Assembly (NCBI RefSeq): GCF_003597395.2
Contig: NC_133770.1
Coordinates: 31,074,807-31,138,806 of the forward strand
DNA from: Chelonoidis abingdonii
Taxonomy: Eukaryota; Chordata; Testudines; Testudinidae
DNA: 64,000 bases
Direction: 5' to 3'
The notes below the pieces were generated by a model that was not told where the DNA came from, did not search any database, and was given only the letters and a program-made list of their open reading frames with translations. The position numbers and the translations under genes are program-made. Below are positions 59,546 to 64,000 of this stretch, one piece after another (position 1 is the stretch's first letter; each line of letters starts with the position of its first letter).

Positions 59546-60515
59546 CAGATTTAGAGTTAATGGGGCCCTGTGCACAGCTTCATTTGGGGGGGGGGCCCTG
59601 GGGACCCAGCCAAGATAAAGAACATTCTCTCTTATCTCCCCTGCATGTTTCATTCTTGTTTTCTTCATCCTCCTCCGATATTATAAGTAATGGGAAGTAA
59701 ATAAAAATAAAATGATTGGGGTAGGGGGATGGAGTGAAGGAGGGGGTGCGGGGTGTGGGCTCTGGGAGGAAGTTTGGGTGCTGGGTATGGGAATTAGTCT
59801 GATGCACAGGGTTGGGGTGTGGGAGGAGGGGTGAGGGGTGCGGGCTCTGGGAGGAAGTTTGGGTGCAGAGTACAGGCTCTGGGCTGAGGTGGGGGGTTGC
59901 AGTGCAGGCAGAGGGCTAAGGGGGAGATGCTTACCTCGGATGGTGCAGCTCCCAAAGCGACCAGCACACACACACCCTCCTGCAGCGGGGTGGGGCAGCG
60001 GTTATCCATGCGCTGCTGGTGCCACCTCCACAGCTCCCATTTGCCACAGTTCCTGGCCAATGGGAGCTGTGGAGCTGGCAGTAGGGGTAGGGGCAGTGCG
60101 CGGACACCCTCCCCCACCCCCGGGGGGCCGCAGGGACATGCCGGATGCTTCTGGGAATGAAATGGCGCGGAGGGCTGGAGGCAGAGTAGGCAGGGAGCTT
60201 CCTTAGCTGTGCTGCACTGCTGCTGGCACTTCTCTGCTCACCCATTGGGAGGAGGAGGGCAGTGGATTTCCATGTCCTGCCTGGGGCTGGGGCGCATGCA
60301 GAGCCACCTCTCTGCCCCACCAGGGATGCACACTTCTGGGAGCAGCGTCTGGCCATCAGCCATGGCATGCAGGTAGACTGCCTGCCTGATCCTTGCTGCA
60401 CTGTTGGCCTGGACTTTGGGGGCAGGTTGTCAGATATTTGTCCTTTTTGGGGAGTCCCCTGTCATTGGGGCCCCCATGCAACCGCACGGTTTGTTTCACA
60501 GTAAATCCGCTCCTG
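59546..60515 (-). mobile_element. hAT element, long copy (970 bp)
   Basis: A perfect 8-bp target duplication ATTATAAT flanks it (59538-59545 and 60516-60523). On minus it starts CAGGAGCGGATTTACTGTG and ends with a shortened terminus near CTCTAAATCTG. Opposite orientation to its relative at 57705-58071. The frames inside (up to 156 codons) are GC-biased and resemble no transposase. Confidence 0.78.
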
Positions 60516-60523
60516 ATTATAAT

Positions 60524-61015
60524 GTCCCAATGCTGTCTTTAGAAAAGTAGTGTTTCTCTTTCTCTGCTTCCCAGTCCCTTCCCAGGTCTTTCCCCAGAGC
60601 AGGAGAAAAGATGTGCCAATGAATAGTAAACTCAGGAGTCCCCAGTTCTTTACTTTCTCCAGCTGGAGTCACACCTGCCTTGGAGAGACCTGTTACTGTT
60701 CAGCAGATGGTGAAATGATAGATCACAATAGATTTCATAAGACCTATGAAATATGTGTTTCAGTCTTGTAGCTTGCAACTGTTAGGAAGTTAGACTGAGC
60801 GTGTATCTAGCTCAGATAATTTGTCAGTCTTCAATTTATAGCAAGTTGTGTGGGTAGCAAGCAAGGGTCACTGTGACTTTCTTTTCTTCTCTGAGGGCCT
60901 CTGTGCATTCCCATTTGTGCGATATGGTGGCCCTGATATCGAGCTGCAGAACTACCTTGAAAAATTGTGTTCATTTAGGGGATGGGGTGGGATGCAGGAG
61001 ACATCTCATGCATGA
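60524..61015. other. Unassigned DNA
   Basis: No gene or bounded repeat seen. Confidence 0.4.
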
Positions 61016-61019
61016 GTGA

Positions 61020-61800
61020 TGTCATCATCCTATTCTATATAAGGAAGTACCCCTCTCCCCAACCACCTCAGTTTCTTCACCTCTGCCACAGAGAGTGAAT
61101 AGAAATCTCCGTTGTGTCCTGAGGCCAGAACTTCCCTTAGTCTAGCTTAATAGTTCCCTGTAAATAGTCTAGGGTAATATAGGATCAGTTAGTGTAGATA
61201 ACCTCTACTCATTGGGAGCCGTCAGCCCCTCACCAAGACTAGGTTGAGCCCCCAGCTCTACAGGACTTCAAGAGGTGCACCACTTGCCCAGTGATCATCC
61301 TAGAGACCTATGCCTACATCCTGCGACTTTTATGTCTGGGTAACCCCGGGCCCAGTCAGTTGTGTCTTCACTCCTGTGCTAGAAGGGAGAAATTCTTGAG
61401 GCTCCAGGCTCATCTGGCTCCTCAGTGCTTTAGCATGAGACTCAACATGCCCTTCAAGTGTACCGAGACCAGCTCTGTGCTGAGGTCCTCTGATGTGGGA
61501 CCAAAGATTCATTTTGCTGCTCTGACATCAGCATTGCCTTCTGTCACAGGCTCAAGACTAAAATCTCTTTGGGGTCCTAACCTACAGCAAATTCCTCACT
61601 CAACACTGTGAATACCAGTTAAAAATAAAGTAGTACTGAAGACCACACCTGCACCATCTATAAAGGCCTCAATAGTCTTGATGATGGTGCAGGAAATGCT
61701 CACCGTGGCACTACTCTTCACTTAGCGCCATTGCCCCGACGCCAATGCTAGACATGTGTTCCAGTGCCAATAGTCTTGGCACTAAAAACCTCTGTAGACA
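61020..61800 (+). mobile_element. DIRS-like element, 5' leader and decayed gag start
   Basis: A TATA-like TCTATATAAGG (61034-61044) is followed by a leader and then by a degenerate coding start. From about 61267 the plus strand reads FKRCTTCP..., and then LLCLGN about 17 residues later, a decayed version of the CxxC...CLxCLG finger seen in the gag at 1-1497. Downstream GC-rich bases with repeated GGCAC/GTGCC-type motifs may be the remnant of the RS-rich tract. No intact frame. Assignment by resemblance only. Confidence 0.4.
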
Positions 61801-61860
61801 GACATCCAGGTAAAAAAAGAGGCAATATATATACAAATAAAATAAAAAATGGCCTTTTAT

Positions 61861-61966
61861 CAAGACCTGGTAGTTGAAAACATCAAATAAAATGGTATTA
61901 GCTTTCCCTTTGAGATAGTAGCAGGAACATTATTTCATGCATGCCCATTTGTCAAGCTTTTTCTTC

Positions 61967-62020
<54 letters not shown>

Positions 62021-62120
62021 AAAATCCTGAAAAATGGATATACATGAAATAATGTTCCTGCTACCATCTCAAAGGGGAAACTAAAAACATCAAACAAAAT
62101 GGTATTAACTACCAGGTTTT
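61861..62120. repeat. Inverted repeat with a flipped inner block, around a CA microsatellite
   Basis: Outer arms AGACCTGGTAGTT (61863-61875) and AACTACCAGGTTTT (62107-62120) are inverted. Inner arms 61901-61939 and 62043-62082 are inverted with two differences (CTTTGAGATAGTAGCAGG against its complement). Between outer and inner arms each side has a block of about 24 bases (61877-61900 and 62084-62107, AACATCAAA(T/C)AAAATGG), and these two blocks are in the same orientation rather than inverted. Confidence 0.9.
61973..62018. repeat. (AC)23 microsatellite
   Basis: Twenty-three uninterrupted AC units in the loop of the inverted repeat, preceded by a T-rich tract. Confidence 0.97.
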
Positions 62121-62124
62121 GAAA

Positions 62125-62860
62125 AAAGATCTCTAGCATTGTATGTCCTTACCTTTTTGCTGTTCCCAGCAACAGATGTTTATTTGTTAGCAGTTTGTGT
62201 CCTTGATTCATGATATGTTTTTCAAACAATAACAAACTCCTAATTTCCACTGTCTCTCCTGATAACCTTGAGCCTCTTTTTATCTGAAAAACTAAGTGAC
62301 TGTGTCCATTTTATTTTATACCCTGTTTACTGTGATTGGTCTAAGCCTTAAGTTTGAAATACTCAAACTTCCTGGAGCCACAGGTTTGAATCCAAGCAGA
62401 TTCTCCTTTCCAAGACCACAAAACTGAATTTCAATGTTGTTGCTCATTCCGTAAAAGTCACATAAAATGATGGGCTGTGCATCATATCCTTAAGGTTAAG
62501 AAAGCCATACTTTCTTAGATCAAGGCAGGGAGGGGTGGTGATGAGAGGAGGGAAAGTGAGCTCAAAAGTCCAGAGGCCCTCACAAACAATGGTCTGTCAG
62601 CAGCAATCTCTCTTTTATTTTAAGTTGGGAGCTCCAACTTGAGCATAGCCACAGATTTCAACTGCAGCAGTATGGCATGAGGAGGTCCCAGGCCATCTAG
62701 TACTTCATAAGTCTAAATCAACCCAGAAATTCCGTAGGCAGTCAGATCACAAAGCACCCATTGTAGTGAGAAATTTTGCCTCAGTTGTTCGAAGCACCAT
62801 AAATGAAGGTTTGAAGAAAACCTTGTGACGGGTTTAAAAATCGGAAAAATTATAATTTGT
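62125..62860. other. Unassigned DNA
   Basis: No supportable gene or bounded repeat. Confidence 0.4.
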
Positions 62861-62867
62861 GCAATTG

Positions 62868-63953
62868 GATATAAAAAGGGTGGCTGTATTTTAAAGAAGC
62901 CTTATCGAGGGTGCAGGAAAAAACCATCCTGATGTGCAGAACGAATAGCAAATATGGCAAGCAACCAGCTTGGCTTAACACAGAAATCTTCGGTGAGCTT
63001 AAACACAAAAAGGAAGCATACAAGAAGTGGAAACTTGGACAGATGACTAGGGAGGAATATAAAAATAGTGCTCGAGCATGCAGGGTTCTAATCATGAAGG
63101 CCAAAGCACAATTGGAGTTGCAGCTAGCAAAGGATGTGAAGGGTGACAAGAAGGGTTTCTACAGGTATACGAGCAACAAGAAGAAGGTCAGAGAAAACAT
63201 GGGAGCCTTACTGAATGCGGGAGGCAACCTAGTGACAGATGATGTGGAAAAAGCTGAATTACTCAATGCTTTTTTTGCCTCACTCTTCACAGACAAGGTC
63301 AGCTCCCAGACTGCTGCACAGGGCAGCACAGTATGGGGAGGAGGTGAGCAGTCCTCTGTGGTGAAAGAACAGGTTAAGGACTATTTAGAAAAGCTTGACA
63401 TACACAAGTCCATGGGCCTGGATGCAGTGCATCCAAGGGTTCTGAGGGAGTTGGCTGATGTGATTGCAGAGCCATTGGCCATTATCTTTGAAAACTCATG
63501 GTGGTCAGGGGAGGTCCCAGATGATTAGAAAAAGGCAAATATAGTGCTTATCTTTAAAAAAGGGAAGAAGGAGAACCTGGAAACTATAGATCGGTCAGCC
63601 TCACCTCAGTCTTTGGAAAAATCATAGAGCAGGCCCTCAAATAATCCATTTTGAAGCACTTGGAGGAAAGGAAGGTGATCAGGAACAGTCAACAAGGATT
63701 CACCAAGGGCAGGTCATGCCTAACTAAACTGATTGCCTTCTATGATGAGATAACTGGCTCTGTGGATTTGGAGAAAGTTGTGGACGTGATATACCTAGAT
63801 TTTAGTAAAGCTTTTGATATGGTCTCCCACAGTATTCTTGCCAGCAAGTTAAAGAAATATGGATTGGATGAATGGTCTGTAAGGTGGATAGAAAGCTGCC
63901 TAGATCATCGGGCTCAACAGATAGTGATCAATGGCTCAATGTCCAATTGGCTG
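62868..63953 (+). mobile_element. CR1 LINE ORF2 fragment (linker and first half of reverse transcriptase)
   Basis: A much younger CR1 than that at 2570-6340. From about 62888 it reads the segment before the RT (KQPAWLNTEIFGELKHKKEA, then YRYTSNKKKVRENMGALLN) and then the RT N-terminal motifs (LNAFFASLFTDK, HKSMGLDAVHPRVLRELADV, FKKGKK, a frame-shifted PGNYRSVSLTS, NSQQGFTKGRSCLTKL). The first catalytic Asp lies in YLDFSKAFDMV. Defects: a Trp codon turned to TAG at 63526-63528, a one-base shift near 63575, and a TAA near 63642. The endonuclease is absent (5' truncation). The sequence leaves CR1 after SNW near 63950, before the ADD catalytic box, because another repeat interrupts it. Confidence 0.85.
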
Positions 63954-64000
63954 TGTCATAAATAGATAGCTAAGGGTTATGGTTTCTTTCACCTGTAAAT
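63954..64000 (+). mobile_element. Start of an LTR-like or other repeat interrupting the CR1
   Basis: TGTCATAAATAGATAGCTAA begins exactly where CR1 similarity ends and runs off the window. It shares its TGTCATA start with the LTR at 33680. I recall this start from abundant turtle repeats. Class uncertain. Confidence 0.4.

Noticed and set aside
61930..62139. Frame with a Val-Cys repeat
   Set aside because: Translation of the CA microsatellite.
1..64000. CRISPR array, bacterial operon, rRNA or tRNA gene
   Set aside because: No regularly spaced direct repeats, no ribosomal sequence and no complete cloverleaf seen; the repeat content is that of a vertebrate genome.

Overview
The window looks like intergenic or intronic DNA from a large sauropsid genome, most likely a turtle. 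That is inferred from the repeat families, from memory and without a database search: CR1 LINEs with 3' ends of the TCTATGAG type, a DIRS-like gag with a paired-cysteine finger and an RS-rich tract, Penelope-type repeats carrying a hammerhead-like core, a two-gene PIF/Harbinger transposon and its miniature relatives, short hAT elements with 8-bp target duplications, and several LTR-like blocks. I found no exon of a recognisable host gene. Apart from transposon remnants, every open frame I read is short, antisense or low in complexity. Two assembly gaps (100 N and 972 N) are present.

Layout. 1-1.6 kb: minus-strand DIRS-like gag pseudogene running off the left edge, then a gap. 1.7-6.6 kb: two Penelope-like fragments flanking a very old, nearly full-length plus-strand CR1. 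6.6-11.9 kb: mostly unique AT-rich DNA. 11.9-13.1 kb: minus-strand CR1 split by the large gap. 13-23 kb: mostly unassigned DNA with CR1 3' pieces, SINE/MIR-like fragments and a weak LTR candidate. 23.1-24.9 kb: a minus-strand CR1 opened by a 1.25-kb insertion that itself holds a hAT element and a Harbinger-type MITE. 29.1-33.4 kb: a whole PIF/Harbinger transposon with terminal inverted repeats, a DDE transposase pseudogene on plus and a Myb/SANT-like pseudogene with a predicted intron on minus; the two genes converge on back-to-back poly(A) signals. 33.7-34.8 kb: an LTR. 37.2-38.7 kb: GC-rich repeat DNA. 45.2-46.1 kb: a hAT element with a perfect 8-bp target duplication. 47.2-56.2 kb: two minus-strand LTRs alternating with MITEs that carry GTCTACAC ends. 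56.6-60.5 kb: a Penelope-like piece and two opposite copies of one hAT family. 61.0-62.1 kb: a DIRS-like 5' fragment and an unusual inverted repeat around a CA microsatellite. 62.9-64 kb: a younger CR1 ORF2 interrupted near the right edge by another repeat.

The only set of genes that clearly worked together is the Harbinger pair. In this superfamily the DDE nuclease needs the Myb-like DNA-binding partner, and both sit here inside one pair of inverted repeats. Both are now broken by single-base frameshifts. The many short elements with the same GTCTACAC ends are plausible non-autonomous passengers of this kind of transposon. The most interesting structures are this transposon, the hammerhead-ribozyme-like core at 6530-6567, and the inverted repeat at 61861-62120 in which a 24-base block is flipped in one arm.
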